Source: Alentia gelatinosa (lineage: Eukaryota > Annelida > Polychaeta > Phyllodocida > Polynoidae). From it: a stretch of DNA of 64,000 nucleotides. Numbering within the stretch: the first letter of the stretch is position 1; each line of letters begins with the position of its first letter. The stretch spans positions 43,956,028 through 44,020,027 of the forward strand of contig OX465580.1 in NCBI GenBank assembly GCA_950022655.1, read 5' to 3'. Below the pieces are notes generated by a model. It searched no databases, was not told the origin of the DNA, and worked only from the letters and a program-made list of their open reading frames with translations. Positions 48,185-61,480 of this stretch are shown piece after piece. The position numbers were made by a program, and so were the translations under genes.

Positions 48185-50184
48185 ATATTTAGCATAAAGG
48201 CATATCATACAATTCACAGTGGCGCCACTTGGTGACTTGACAATCATGTGTCCAAACGTGGTCCACGGTGACGGAACTGTATACAGGTCCGTGCTAGGTC
48301 TTTATTATTTATTCGAATGCAAAATGATTAGAATTTAGAATTTTGTCCAGTTTTTCCTCTAGATAAAATTATTAACACGGTGACGTCTTCTTTGAAAATC
48401 ATAAATGTGTACTACAACACCTAGAGAAAATCATATTCAATTTGTGGGAATATCGCACGGGTTTTAATGAACCTGTTTGTATATGTCAACGATCAAGGAA
48501 AAAACAACATGATGATAATAATCACCAAAAAACGCGATACGTTTATGGGGTGATGTCTGCACAGAGTTAGGGACAAGTAACATCCTGTATAATTACCTGG
48601 AACAAAGTCTGGAATATAGACAAACACTTGTTGAGGTTGTGACGTAATTTAACACTAGAAACCGTGACCACCCATGAGGTAAAAGGAGGTGCGGAATTGA
48701 CCACGTCATGGGCTCCTTTTGACTTCCCAAAGTAGCTCCACGGTGTCAATATTGACTATTGTTTAACGTCTTCTGCGTGATATGTACACATTCAAATACC
48801 AAATTAAAGCGGATACAAAGTTGATAATATATTTGAAAACCATTTCGTGATATCTTCATTGGATAAGTTATTGAGCGTTGCGTATATCCTTGTTTCTATG
48901 ACGTACATGCAGAAGCTGATATCCCTGTGTATCAGTCACAGCTGACGTAACCTGCTGGAACCTACTGGCACCTGTCCAGAGGCCGACCCTAGTTAAGTAT
49001 TTAATCGATTTATTGATGCTTGCGCTAACTCTTCATATGTTGGATTCACCATGCCTATTTGTGGATAGGCAGTGCTAGAAATTAGAATCAAAGTAACTTG
49101 AGTAGTGTTGCTATGACAACATAAAGGGGTTGAACATAGTTGATTTTTACGTAGGTTTACATGACCTGAGCTCGACCCCCTCCCTACTATCCAACAGATG
49201 ACTATGAGGGAGAATGCTTTTATCTCATCTTATATAATAACGTTGGCTAAGGACGTAATTGCTTATAATCCAGGAAAGCTTTTGGTGTAGAATGAATAAA
49301 GTTATGTTTTTTTAAGGGAATCATTTATCAGCCATGCCCAATTTACATCGTGCTGAATTTTAAAGCCAGACTACTAATTATTCGCCTTTTCTATCAAAAC
49401 TTCTAGATTTATTAAGTGTTTCTTCCACTTGAATGTGTTATTGGGTCCATTTGTCACGTAGTTTATGAATAGTCAATATAAAACTAGTATTCGCACACTT
49501 TTGACAGAAGAGTTACATTTATGGCATAGATCTTTATATAACTGATGCTTTTTTATTGCACATCTTGAATTCAGTTTTTTTAGACGTTCCTGTTCACGCT
49601 AGACGTTTCGACTATAGATAAATCCTTTCCGTATCTTCCGGTGTCTCCAAAAGTATTCCTTATACCGATTATTTTGCCTAACGGTTATGATTGTTCTTGT
49701 TTCTCTAATTTCAACCGTAACCACTTCAGTACTGATGATACCTCATACTTCGCTTTCCCCCACCCCGTAGCCGTTTTCTGAAGAAGTAATAGCTAACTGA
49801 AAGTTCTACAGATCCCCAATGATTATTGATAGGGTGCGGAGTTGGTGTTTCACCATTGGTTTTACTATGGTTTCGATAGAATTCCGGATTTTGTAATAGG
49901 GATAGGCAGTGTAATGTAACGAAGATGGTATGTGTTTGATCTAATTCTTCTACAATGTATACATATAGATCGGGTATGGGTTTGAATCAAGGATGACTGT
50001 AGGTTGGAGTGCTACAGGTTAAACCCGATATGATCTTCCAGGATATGTCTTTATATCATATATGCCACAATAATATTGTGGTGAGATTAGGTTTAGACCT
50101 GAATCTCAGACCCTGAAACATTAACGGTCATTTGACGAGGCTATGTGTAAGTACAAATATAGTAAGACACATGAAGATAATTAT

Positions 50185-50332
50185 ATAGAACGTCCTAACC
50201 ATGTTGTACAAACTACAAAACGAGAAGATAAATTACTGTTCGTACAGAACGAGGTGTTTACGCCGAGTTCCGTACAAATCGTAAATTATTATCGAGTTTT
50301 GTGGCTTGTACAAGCATGGTAGGTCGTTCTAT
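50185..50332. mobile_element. Palindromic composite element, copy A, first hairpin
   Basis: A 148-bp hairpin with roughly 70-bp arms: ATAGAACGTCCTAACCATG on the left, complement of ATAGAACGACCTACCATG on the right. It matches 59833-59980 in length and sequence. Confidence 0.75.
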
Positions 50333-50405
50333 GTTTACTACATACCCGAAATTAAGAACATCATTAATCTCATTTGGCTTAGTAACAAATATTTTTAGAA
50401 AGTGT

Positions 50406-50750
50406 TCTATATTTTCCTATAGGGGACAGAGCCATTGTTAGTTCATGAAGCAGTCACTAGGTGGTCGGGGGACAAAACCTGTATTCTGGCTCTTTGTTCT
50501 TACGAAATTCAGCTGCCTTTCAATGTTTTACCAAGGTTCCTTTGACTCTCTACACCGATCCCAGAGCAGGATGACATAATGATTAAACCCATGACATGAT
50601 GTTTTTCACATGGAACACTTTATTTACATATATGAGCAAGGCAAGAAAAATGACATTTCCCAATTATCACTCACTTCTTTTGCACCTCCATTAGTGAAGA
50701 ACAGCTACTTTTTCACCTCCTTTAGTGAAGAACACCTACTCGGGGGGCGT
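50406..50750. repeat. Dispersed repeat, copy 2, inserted in composite element A
   Basis: It interrupts the composite element relative to the uninterrupted copy at 59833-60166, and is related to 34330-34650. It ends with an internal duplication (CACCTCC-TTAGTGAAGAAC, twice). Confidence 0.55.
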
Positions 50751-50769
50751 CATGGCGGCCCCTATGGAT

Positions 50770-50872
50770 CATAGGCTATATGCCGTATACGGAACAGTGT
50801 TCCGTACAGGTATACTCACGTTGTATGGCGAAATGGTGCGTATTTACAGTGTATACGGCATGGGTATATAAT
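50770..50872. mobile_element. Palindromic composite element, copy A, second palindrome
   Basis: TATGCCGTATAC (50780) pairs with GTATACGGCAT (50851), enclosing the short palindrome GGAACAGTGTTCC. It continues copy A after the insertion and matches the end of copy B. Confidence 0.7.
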
Positions 50873-53800
50873 AATAAGTGGTTTTTTTTAATACAGAGAA
50901 GCATATTGCATGAACCGAAAAATTGATTATTATTGTGTTATTATTTTAAATATATAGTATGTTCTAGTTTCTGTACTGTAATTAGTTTACTGAAAGACAA
51001 CAATATAATATGGAGATTAATGAAACGTGGCAATTACACCTCTATGGCAGGCCGATGCTACCTTGATAAAAAAAAATCCTAATATCATATGGAAAACATT
51101 ATTTTCCTGTTTCTCCAATGAACATATTTTATTGAATGAAACTTAAAAGGTTTTTTTTTAATAAAAAGCTATTCTCCAAAGATACGTGTGTACGTTTAGC
51201 TCCAAATTGGATTCTAGTTATGATATCATATCGCTTGATATGACTTTAACAAGGCCACAGTTGCGGATATGGAATTTCCCCACTCCTAATCATTATCCCA
51301 ATATACATGTACCTAATTTTCAATGGTTTTATATTAAGGTTTGCCATAGGAATAGCGAGACGGTTTCATTACTTCACTTATTTAAAAAGATACTTAACTT
51401 AGGTCGAACATTTTCTTTGTATTAGAGTGGTACTTGAGGGTGAACTACTGTTTGAACTGGATCCACAGACCAGGATGTCATTGCACTCAGTGCGCTCTGT
51501 ATTTTGTTTACCTCGCTGAGCTAGTCACACTGTTGTTTATATTCCTGAAGCACATTTACCTCGTGAACCTTTTCAACTGTTTAAGTCAGCTGCGCTGTTA
51601 TGCAGCACCCAATCTCAGCGCGACTCCAGGTTTTCTAGTTTGCTTTTTTTTTTACGACTTGACACCAGCCAAACAATCTAGATTTCACTGTAATGCTATT
51701 TACATTATCAACTACAACGCCATCTTTTATAGGATTGTCACTAGTTTATTACACGGTAACCCGACATGGGGCAACTTATTCTGAAACTTCCAGGATGGTA
51801 ATCAATAAAACGCCAACGTACATATCATGAAAAATGTAGTGGAATCTATCAATTATTCATTTATAATTAGGACTCTAAAAACTCTGCATAGTGCCCTTTA
51901 TGAACCGTACCCAGCTACTTTTGGTTCCCATGGCTCATGTTATGCTCTTTCTGACCTCTGTCACACAAGTCAGTAAATATCCCTAGATATGAGCTGGTTA
52001 AATTTAATAGATGTTAAAATCCACTGTTGTGATACAAAACCTACAAATTAATTAGCTTTTAAAATAGTTGCTTATTATTGAGTGATTAATGGAACCCCAG
52101 TAAGGCACATACGTAGCACTTCAGTAGTGTCTAGGTTTGCAAAAACGCCCCTTCAGTACCTCGGGTAATTAATTATTATAAAGCAAAACATTAGAATTCA
52201 GCAACACCGGAACTTGGATTTGCATAGAATCATTTCTGGATTCACATTATTGCTGTGGCAGCATTCCCGTGAAACTTTAAGCCAATCCGGTTTATCACGA
52301 TAGAAAACTGTAGTGAGAGCTGCTTGACTTCGAATGCAGGCGGTGGTATGTAGATGTATGTAATCTGGCCGCGTGGTGGGCAGTGTTGAGTAGCGGTAAC
52401 CCCAATCAGGGACCAGTAGGAGGTGAGACTAGAATACCAAGGAGCGTGAAAGTGCCTCTCCTCATAGCACCTGACTTTTCACAGCAAGCCCAAACTATCG
52501 CATGCCACATCACGCATGTTTTTTTTGTCCACGACCCTGGGGCTCCAGGTCACCATGAGTAGCCGGCCCCAGGGACGTTACATTACGGAGGCAATGGTGA
52601 TTTTCTGCTCTTGGTTTTGTGGTAATGAACTTTGGGGATCAGTCAATATAAACCCAATGTGAACATGAAGTTAATTCGTCAGATTTGCCAAAAATTATTT
52701 CAAAGTTTATTTTATTTGTCACTGGGAGATATTTCCTTTTTTCTTGACAGCAAGTACTCCGTTTTGCAGCGGCCGGTGGTGAATTTCAGACGGTTTGCTG
52801 GATTGGACCGCTTTACGGATTGGATTACTATCCACGGTCGACCCATTATCATACCTGGTTCACGCTGGTAAAATTCTGTATACTTTCCATAGGTGATCCA
52901 CTCCAATTTTCCTTCCAATATCCGACAGTCTTACTAACGCGTAGAATAGGTTAATGATAGAGTTATATGATTCCCATGTTTCCAAATTCCATTAAAATGT
53001 ACCTCAATCTTTCTCGGTTCTGCGAAATAATTCAAATAGCTGACGTCTCAAGAAACGAAAACTATTTCCCTGTGGGTGTCACTTCAATGGATGCAATATC
53101 TACACGCTGTACTAACGCCTGTTAGCGCTCTGCACTGAGGGTAACCAGCCCCGAAGTACACCACTGACCTTAAGCTTAACCCTGTAGGTTAGAGGTCAGA
53201 GTCTGAGGGTCAAAGATCGAGATGCATCATGTGTCAGCTAAAGAACATGGCCCTTGGTATGATCCGAAAGACACCCCACTGACCCAACCACCTACCAACT
53301 ACCGAACTTACCACAACCCACCTACCCACCACTCGCCTACCCGCACCTCCCCTCTGTGCTTCTTGGAACGGCACATTTGATGAATGAGCTAGATGAAATC
53401 TGTGGATTTGCTGTTCTTAGAAACATTGTTTTCTATCATATTGTGAATTAATGTCTGGAAGCTTGATGGGGGGGTCTTAAAACTTTTCACAGGATTAGTT
53501 ATACACATAGAGAAAATATCTGCTGGTGGGTAATCTAATTATATATTCTGAATCAGTTATTATCGTGTGTATTCTTTATATGTGTAAATACAAGAAGGTG
53601 GATAGATGTTAAACTTGACTCTATAGATTCGTGTTCGAAAATGTCCGAACTTGTTGTAAATGATCGAACTCATGAGGCATGTTCTCTGTTTAGTAAGGAA
53701 AGTGCCGTCTGAGAGAGTACAAAAACAAGGTGTCTTGGTTAAGGAGTGTCCCTCAACATGCATGTATTCATCACTGATAAAAAGCCAGAGACCCGACCTC

Positions 53801-56800
53801 TTTTCCCCACAGACCTCATGAATGTCATTTGCAACTACCATGCGCTAGCTTTGAGTCTCGTGCACACAAGTTTCTTACAATTAGCGGAACGACCTCTGAT
53901 CAGGATTTTGAATACTTATTGTATTATCTTACTTCCAACAGGGTTATATGAATTTTAAGATCTGTTGTGGATTTTCCAAATGAAAAAGTAGTTCAAAATA
54001 TGCGGTTCTTATCTATACTAATGTCCAGCTCTTCAAGCAACAGGGAAATGTTGATGATCTCTGGCCTTCTGGTGCACCTAAATACACAGATATAGGATGC
54101 AAGTATTCCAGTCAAAAATTGGCATCCGAAGCTTTGTATTTATAATGACCAGTATTTCACAAGACCACCCAAGGCTCCAACCTTCACGTTTTCCTACGTA
54201 CTAAGTGTTGCATGCAAACATGTCACATGTGTCTCGTTATTTCACGTAACCAGTCACAGGTTTTGATTATTTAAAATTTGCCAGTCCGTTTGTGTTAGAC
54301 CAAATATTTTATTTTTCAAATATCCACAAAGTAACACATGGATACCTTATAAGAGGTGAAATGGCACCGTTCTAACACACATCTGAGCACTGAACACCTC
54401 AAGACGCATCCCGACAAATAGGCACGCGATCATTCAAACCTAGCCCGATTTAGCAAGACAACCAAATCGTGACCAATCTCGCTATATCTTGTGTGTCGGT
54501 GGGATCAGCACTTTAGAATACCCAAATATGTGATTATAGAACTCGTGGACCGACCAAGTTCTATGATGCTGTATGTTTAGCGTACTTCGCCCACCGAGCA
54601 GCTCACACATGTCTGGGGCGTCTGGTATCAGTCGCCCGCTCGCCGACAGTACTTGTGTCATGTAGAGCTCGATGATACTGGATGAGGGTCTGTGATGTGA
54701 CTCTGTCGGTGCTTTTATGCCGGCGAACCGCATAGGATTCCCGGTCAAGCCGCTGGGTTTCATCTCTTTCCTGTCACCCTCATCTCATACGTTTGATGCC
54801 GTGATGGTAAAAGCGTAAAACACACTCGGTCTCTGGGCGAAAGAACGGAATTGCTCAGCCTCTATATTCTCCATAACCACACTATCCAACATGAAATAAA
54901 TTCACGAAAAAATAACAGCATCGTTTTATCAATAGAATGTGATTCTGTAACCATGAATTGGAAGTATTACTCTACCAATTTTATAACATTATTCTTGATA
55001 TTTGTCAATATCTTGCACACTAATGCCTAACACTGAAAGGATCCTAAGTAGAGTTTATGAGCTGATGTTTATGCTATTTTACATCGAGACGACTTTAGAT
55101 TGTATCTGTCTGATTTCGATTTTTTTTAAAGTTGGATGTATATGTATATTGACATTTGGCCAAAGAGGAAAAAAGCGAGACGAGTAACTTCCGCGCCCTG
55201 TTGATTATTTATACTACAATTACTTCGGGTCGGCATAGCAGTGAGTGCACTTGATGCTCGGGTGGGGTCTATTTTAGGCAGAGATGAGTAAGGTTGTTCA
55301 GTGTAACCCAAATAACCACGCCCACAAACATAGTCTGCATCTCTCCTCCCACCAACACAACCACAGAGAAAAACATCAGGAACACTCGTGCCATACAAAG
55401 AATAAGAGACCAACCCACAAAAATAAATATTTTTTTACCACGGGCTTCAGGGAGAGAACATTCTGGATGAACGAGAGAATGTGCTACGTGGGTGCAAACC
55501 AGTGCAATTGTTAAATACTATTGAATCAGAGAATAACTATGAAGGCGAGAAACAAAAACATAAAGGGGACAGAAATTGGGAACCGGTTGGAAGTGCCTGT
55601 GTACTCGCTGGTGCGAGATGATAAAGAGAGTTGTATGGGGGTGACATGACTGTCCCTGTTCTACCACCGCTCGATACTACCACCCCTCTCTTCATATCCC
55701 CACACACTCGCACAAGTCCAGTCCTGCCTGTAGTCTGGTCACAAGCTGTGCTTGCTCCGTCTGGCCCCAATGATGGCAGACGCCCAAGCTATTAGATCCT
55801 ATTTTGCCTTTTTGACGGGTGAAGAATTTCAGGCCATGACAAAAATACTCACCGTTTATATCCGAGTGCTTTTAAAGATATTTTGCTTGACGAAAAGGGT
55901 CAAGTTAAATACATTATACATGTATATCACTATTCAGATAAAATAGTTTTCCGGTTTCTTTTCAAGCTTTATTAATGTTGTAGTAAATTTCCATGTCGTT
56001 AGGCACAAAGAAAAAAATTAGGCAGGATTCGGAACTTTTCTAGTGTTTTTTCTGCACCTCACTGACATCTAGGAGATATTTAGAAGGAACATCAGCCATG
56101 AGAAAAGTACTTATTGCTGAGGTTCCCCTATGAATCTCTTTAAGGATTGTTTTGGACATAGAAACAAAGTGACACCTTCCCCAGCCTAATTGTTAGGCTC
56201 AGGATGGTCAAAACGTAGTTGGCTGCGTCGAACCAGTAATGACTGGCGGCGGCTATTTTTAATGGCTTCTCGTTCGGCTGGAGTGCTAAAAGGTACACAC
56301 TGTTGGGTGGAGTTGGGATGCCAACATCGTATCACTGCGTAGTTCATCATGATACAGTACGTCACATGAACGTTATTACCATTGTAAGCCTGGCATGTGA
56401 CGGCTCATACAACAGCGAGTATTACTGTATGCAGTATAGATTCATATGTCCTTATATAATACCCACACCACAGTATTCATGAGCTATAGGTTAATCAGTC
56501 ATGCACCAGCGGCCATGAAATGCCACACTTAATTAATTTACCACTCACAACCTATACGTATAAGTGGGTCACGCCGCGGTCATGTATCATTGATTATTTT
56601 CTGAATAAATGTTATTGAACACTCGGTCAGTGCCAAAAGGAAAGCATTTAACGACATCTGGTTCGTATTTTCCCCTGGAAATCTCTACATAAATGGAGGC
56701 TGTTTGCTCGGTGAATTTCCCGAAGAGTACCATATGGTGTGAGTTGTAAAACCACTGGCACCTGTATGCCAGCGGGCCTGCATTCTCCCACCACCGTGCT

Positions 56801-57351
56801 CCACTTAACCGACCACCACGTAATCTCATCCAGAAATGATAATATCTATGTTTTACTACAGATGCACTGATAGCATGTCCCGGTTGGCAACTAATTTCTT
56901 CAATTGGAGGCAGTTTACTCAGTGTCCACAGTACATGCATAGAGTAGACATTTACGTTTCTGCCAACTTGCCGGGGATAGAGTATAGTCACACAGTGCCA
57001 GTTGAAATGACTGGTTTTACAGGTTGGTCTGCCGGCCTTAATAACATCAGGGCGGATGTTGTGCTGGCTGCAGTGCTTTTGATAACCGTATAGACAGGAA
57101 ATTACTCCACTTATTGCATCTTTCTAAAAGACATATATCAGGGGGACTGCATGACCTATACCTTTTGTATGTACTGACACACTGAATCATATGAGTGGGA
57201 CATTATATCAATTAAATACTTTGAACCCTGAGTCTGTGTATCCGAAACAGATGTGATCCCAAATTCAAAATAAACTCTACATTTATTAACACATCAAGAT
57301 AAAACTCCCCAGAAACAGTTACTTGCTTAATTAAAACATTGAGGGAAAATA

Positions 57352-58608
57352 TTGACAAAAATAATAGATTTAATTTTTGATCAATTATCTGAAAATTTGA
57401 ACAGCATGGAAACAATGATTCCCTTGAAGCTGATTGATACAGTACATCTAAATACATCAACAATAACCGCAATCTCTAACTACCTGAGAAATATCTACAA
57501 TATAATTGATAACTCACCTAACACCACCTCCATATTCCTAGATTTTAAAAAAGCCTTCGACACTGTACCCCATAACCTACTTATACACAAGATATATAAA
57601 TTAGGACTAGATAATAAAACATGTAATTGGATCAATAGCTATTTAACCAATAGGACCCAGAAAGTTAATCTAAATGGCCACATGTCGAGTACCCTCCCTG
57701 TTGCCTATGGTGTCCCACAAGGATCCGTACTGGGTCCTACCTTTTTTCTAATCTATATAAATGACCTTATTGACATTCTTCCTGATAATCTATTTGTGAC
57801 CTTATACGCAGATGATACGGTAATAACAGCAAAAACACTAGTAACACTACAAGCTGTTACCCCCTATATAGAAGAATGGTGCAGGAACAATCTACTAACA
57901 CTTAATGAAAAAAAAACAGTATGGATGAGCTATTCTACTCAAAGCAAACCACCAGTCAACATTTTTAAACTGAATGGTATAGAGCTAGATCAAGTAACAA
58001 GATTTAAATACCTAGGTCTGACAATTGACCGGCATCTAAAGTTCTCTGATCATAGGAACTCAGTACTACAAAAGGTTAGTTATAAAATGTACTTATTCAA
58101 TAAAATTCGAAAACTTATTGATAGTAAAGCAGCCCTACAAATATACAAATCCACCATTCTCCCGTTTTTTGACTACTGTGACTTTATATATGAAGACCAT
58201 AGACAACAATCATCAAAAACCCTACAGAACTTACAAAATAGAATATTACGCACTATTTACCGAGTAAAATTAGAACCCAACCCCAAAATGACAACAGTAG
58301 AAATGCATAGTACAGCTAAGCTACAATTATTAACTGACCGTAGGAATATACACTCAATATTCTATGCCTATTCTCTTGCACGTGACCCCCTACAGATAGA
58401 CAATAGGGATCTGCCTATAAGGCGTAAGCAAGGAATAAGGCTTATCCAACCCCCACTCAAGAACCCGGTTTATAATAGATCATTCTATATAAACGCTATC
58501 GAAAACTGGAATAACTTAAAGGAAATATTTACTACCATTGATGATCTTTCACGTTTTAAAATTCTAATTAAAAAGTCATACCCTACTTGTTATATGACTG
58601 AGATGTAG
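57352..58608 (+). pseudogene. LINE reverse transcriptase, truncated but open 418-codon frame
   Basis: The frame opens at a TTG (no ATG; stop at 57340-57342 just upstream) and is uninterrupted for 418 codons. Motifs: LDFKKAFD at 63-70 (catalytic Asp), GVPQGSVLGP at 120-129, YADD at 152-155 (catalytic pair), and a FKYLGLTID thumb motif near residue 220. C-terminal LQ-LQNRILR and WNNL segments are typical of CR1/Jockey-group LINEs. Its opening residues (KIIDLIFDQL...TSTITAI) correspond to the end of the RT fingers, so the 5' part is lost. The open frame suggests a young copy. Confidence 0.82.
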
Positions 58609-59178
58609 AGAATAATGTTCAACAATGTAACAGCACTATGCTGTCCTATGTCAAGATTGCGTTGCAACTGACACTATGCTAGGCAGAAAGTGAGAAATAG
58701 TGATAAAGGTAACATGAAACAACCTATAACTAGACCTACTGAGTACTACATATTGTCAAGTTTGCGTTGCAACTGACATCCCAGAAGAACGAATGGTGGA
58801 GCCATTGACCAAGATGGTCATGATGACTGACTTACCCTAAACTTATACGACTACTAACAAATAAAGTGGTTCTGGAGGTCAGCCTCAAGCTGGAGACCCT
58901 TACATTAGACGTTAGTCTCTAAAAGTGAGGAGATGTCCTTGGTATTGTCTAATTCATCCATTTCATCTCATCACATCAATATATTAAGTCAACCACAATG
59001 TTATGCTATAACATGTACACATCAGCAAAAGAAAACTATAACAATGAAGTCACCGGTAGCAGAAAAAAAACTGTTTGTTAAAAGTGTGTAAAGTTACTGT
59101 TTCAAGAGGGACCAGACGGAAGAACGGCACCGGCCGAGTCTGGGTTATCTGTATGATTCGACCCTAATAAAATTTTTC

Positions 59179-59200
59179 AAAAAAAAAAAAATAAAAAAAA
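59179..59200 (+). repeat. A-rich LINE tail
   Basis: A run of As with one T after AATAAAATTTTTC, marking the 3' end of the LINE. Confidence 0.75.
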
Positions 59201-59420
59201 TACGTGTATCTTCGGACGAGATAGAATCATGATTCAAGAAAGAGTGGATTCCAATGGCGAGAATGAATTTTCTTTCAGTCTAGGTGCTATTTTCTCGAAC
59301 CATTGTAGATACTTTGAGAAGTAATTTCCTCACTCATTTAATAATTTCGTTCTAAAAACATCCAATCAGGAGTAAGGTATCAAGCACCAAAACAGCAGGG
59401 GCAGGGGTATACCGTAGGGG

Positions 59421-59439
59421 TGACGTCATGATGACGTCA
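59421..59439. promoter_or_regulatory. Two perfect CRE palindromes 11 bp apart
   Basis: TGACGTCA at 59421-59428 and again at 59432-59439, about one helical turn apart. This is the consensus CREB/ATF site. Its role is unknown; it sits in the EEIG intron, 220 bp past the LINE. Confidence 0.4.
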
Positions 59440-59832
59440 TTATAGATCTGAATGTACCAAGTGTTAGTCACGTGATGCATGCTGAGTCGGACTTGATTCG
59501 CATGATCTGGTCATCTGTATTCCTTGTCACAGTCAATTAATCATCATTGTTAATACATGCAACATTAGGAAACTCAATGATCAAGACAATTTAAGAGAGC
59601 AGAGGGTACTATTTACAAGTCCATGCCGACAATGTTTGAATATTTGTAATTTCTTGGATTTGGAGATGGGTTCATTTTAGTCTCGTACACCTTTGGGCTC
59701 TAAAGAAATCAACCCACACAATCACATGTAATGACTCTCATGTAGAATAAGATAAGTCTGAGAAAACATACAGAGGCACTACTGAGAAGAGTTCAAGAAT
59801 GCACACGAAGTAGTGTCATAGTCAATACTTAT

Positions 59833-60166
59833 ATAGAACGTCCTGACCATGCTCTACAAGCTACAAAACGAGATGATAATTTAAGGTTCTTACGGAACGA
59901 GGCGCTTTCGCCGAGTTCCGTACAAACCGTAAATTATTATCGTGTTTTGTGACTTGTACAAGCATGGTAGGTCGTTCTATATTTACTATATACCCGAAAT
60001 TAAGAAAAATCGTAAATTTAATTTGGCTTAACAACTAATATTTTAATAAACGTTTACGGAAGTGCTCGGTATTTTTCCGTACGGAACACTGTTCCGTACG
60101 GTACTTTTACGTTATATGGCTAAACGGTGCGTATTTACAGTATATACGGCATGGGTATATAGTAAA
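59833..60166. mobile_element. Palindromic composite element, copy B (uninterrupted)
   Basis: A first hairpin at 59833-59980 is followed by a second, outer inverted pair, TTTACTATATACCC (59983) with GGGTATATAGTAAA (60153-60166). The second pair encloses a strong palindrome, GTACGGAACACTGTTCCGTAC (about 60098-60119). No frame. Confidence 0.75.
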
Positions 60167-61115
60167 GTTTAAGGTCTCTCGTGTAGTATGAGAGCAGCCT
60201 GAGAATACCCACTGAATCACCGTTAGTCTAATGAACATGACGTGTCGAGCGGGTTGATCATCGACTTATTAATAGATCAATACTTCCACGGACCCAGTCA
60301 CAGCAATACAGGGAGTTAGTGGATAGGGTTGGGGTGGGTATGGCAGACCGTTGTACCATTTATGAACCACATGGGTTCTGTTTCGCGCAGTAATTATGCA
60401 CAAAGGATACGTCAAAGGCCAGGTATTATTAACGGCTGACCCTCATGACATATAATAATAAATGCGTCCCGTACTGCATTCTGCTTCAGTACAATTGGCT
60501 GTAGTCTTGATAACATGGCTTACAATTCAGTTAGGAGCATGTCAAATTATGGGACCCACTACTGTAGTAGTTTGTCTACAATTCAATGCTACGTACTTCT
60601 GTTTTAGGTTTATGTTCTAGATAATGTTTTAATGTAAGTTGTTTATACAATCAGTATACACTTTACCTTACATTTGAACAATCAGGCCCAACTTGAGATA
60701 TTGTAGATGTATTTTCAGACACTTTTAATTTCGATGAATTCATAAAACCCCTGTTAAAAAAAAATCAAAAAATCTCAGGATTTTAATATTCCGAATAAAT
60801 GTACATAATTATATAGGTTTTGTAGATTTACAGCAAAACAGTGAATGGCAGTGGCTTTGTACGGGAACGGAGTGTGCATCCTTGAGCAGAAAGGTTAATA
60901 AAACGTTGTTTTTTGTTTTTTTAATTTAATTTAAACGATTAGGAGGTATAAAGTAATAAGAAAACGTAGTGTCTTAGCCCGCACGGGCTCAGTAACCGCG
61001 TTTTACTCTTAGAACCATCTCTCTCTGGTTCAAATTTAAAAGGATAGAAATATTGTTCAAACTCTCTTAATTCAAAGAAAATAGAGTTAAAAACAACAAG
61101 CCATAATACCAGCTA

Positions 61116-61480
61116 ATGAAGGCACGGACTTCACCCCCTCACCTCAAGAGACAGGGTCATCGGGTGGAGATGTACGGCGCTTCACCTCCGGTGATCGGGT
61201 GGAGATTACAGACAGAGAGGTCACTAACCTCATTGCTAGGAGCAGCAGACGTGAGGCCTCCTTGTGAGTGAATCTTAAGGTCACGTGAGTACGGAAGACC
61301 CAGGCTGGACTGAACCCCGAGTTTATTAGATGCCAGGCTCGGCTAAGTAGATTTACTTACGCGGTATTGCATTTAGCCTCTGTAGTGTTTTCCACCTGAC
61401 CCGTTTAAGACCCGGCCAAAAGTGGCCTTGTTTCTGGCCTCACACAACACCGGATTGAATGAGTGACCCAGGGGTCAAAA
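61116..61480. other. GC-rich island of unknown role
   Basis: It is clearly more GC-rich than its surroundings, with CGGGTGGAGAT twice (61155 and 61198) and two good donor-like sites, CTT|GTGAGT (61262) and CAC|GTGAGT (61283). It could be an unrecognised exon, leader or regulatory island of the EEIG gene; a 51-codon frame from 61116 matches nothing I know. Confidence 0.3.

Larger units (their letters stand above)
57340..59200 (+). mobile_element. 5'-truncated non-LTR retrotransposon (LINE)
   Basis: An RT frame (57352-58608) is followed by about 550 bp of 3' UTR, an AATAAA signal (59166-59171) and an A-rich tail (59179-59200). Endonuclease and the start of RT are absent, as expected of a 5'-truncated LINE copy. 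The family looks like a Jockey/CR1/Rex1-type RT; the exact clade was not determined. Confidence 0.8.

Noticed and set aside
56587..56991. 134-codon minus-strand frame
   Set aside because: No known motif, no exon-like boundaries, and it lies in intronic sequence.
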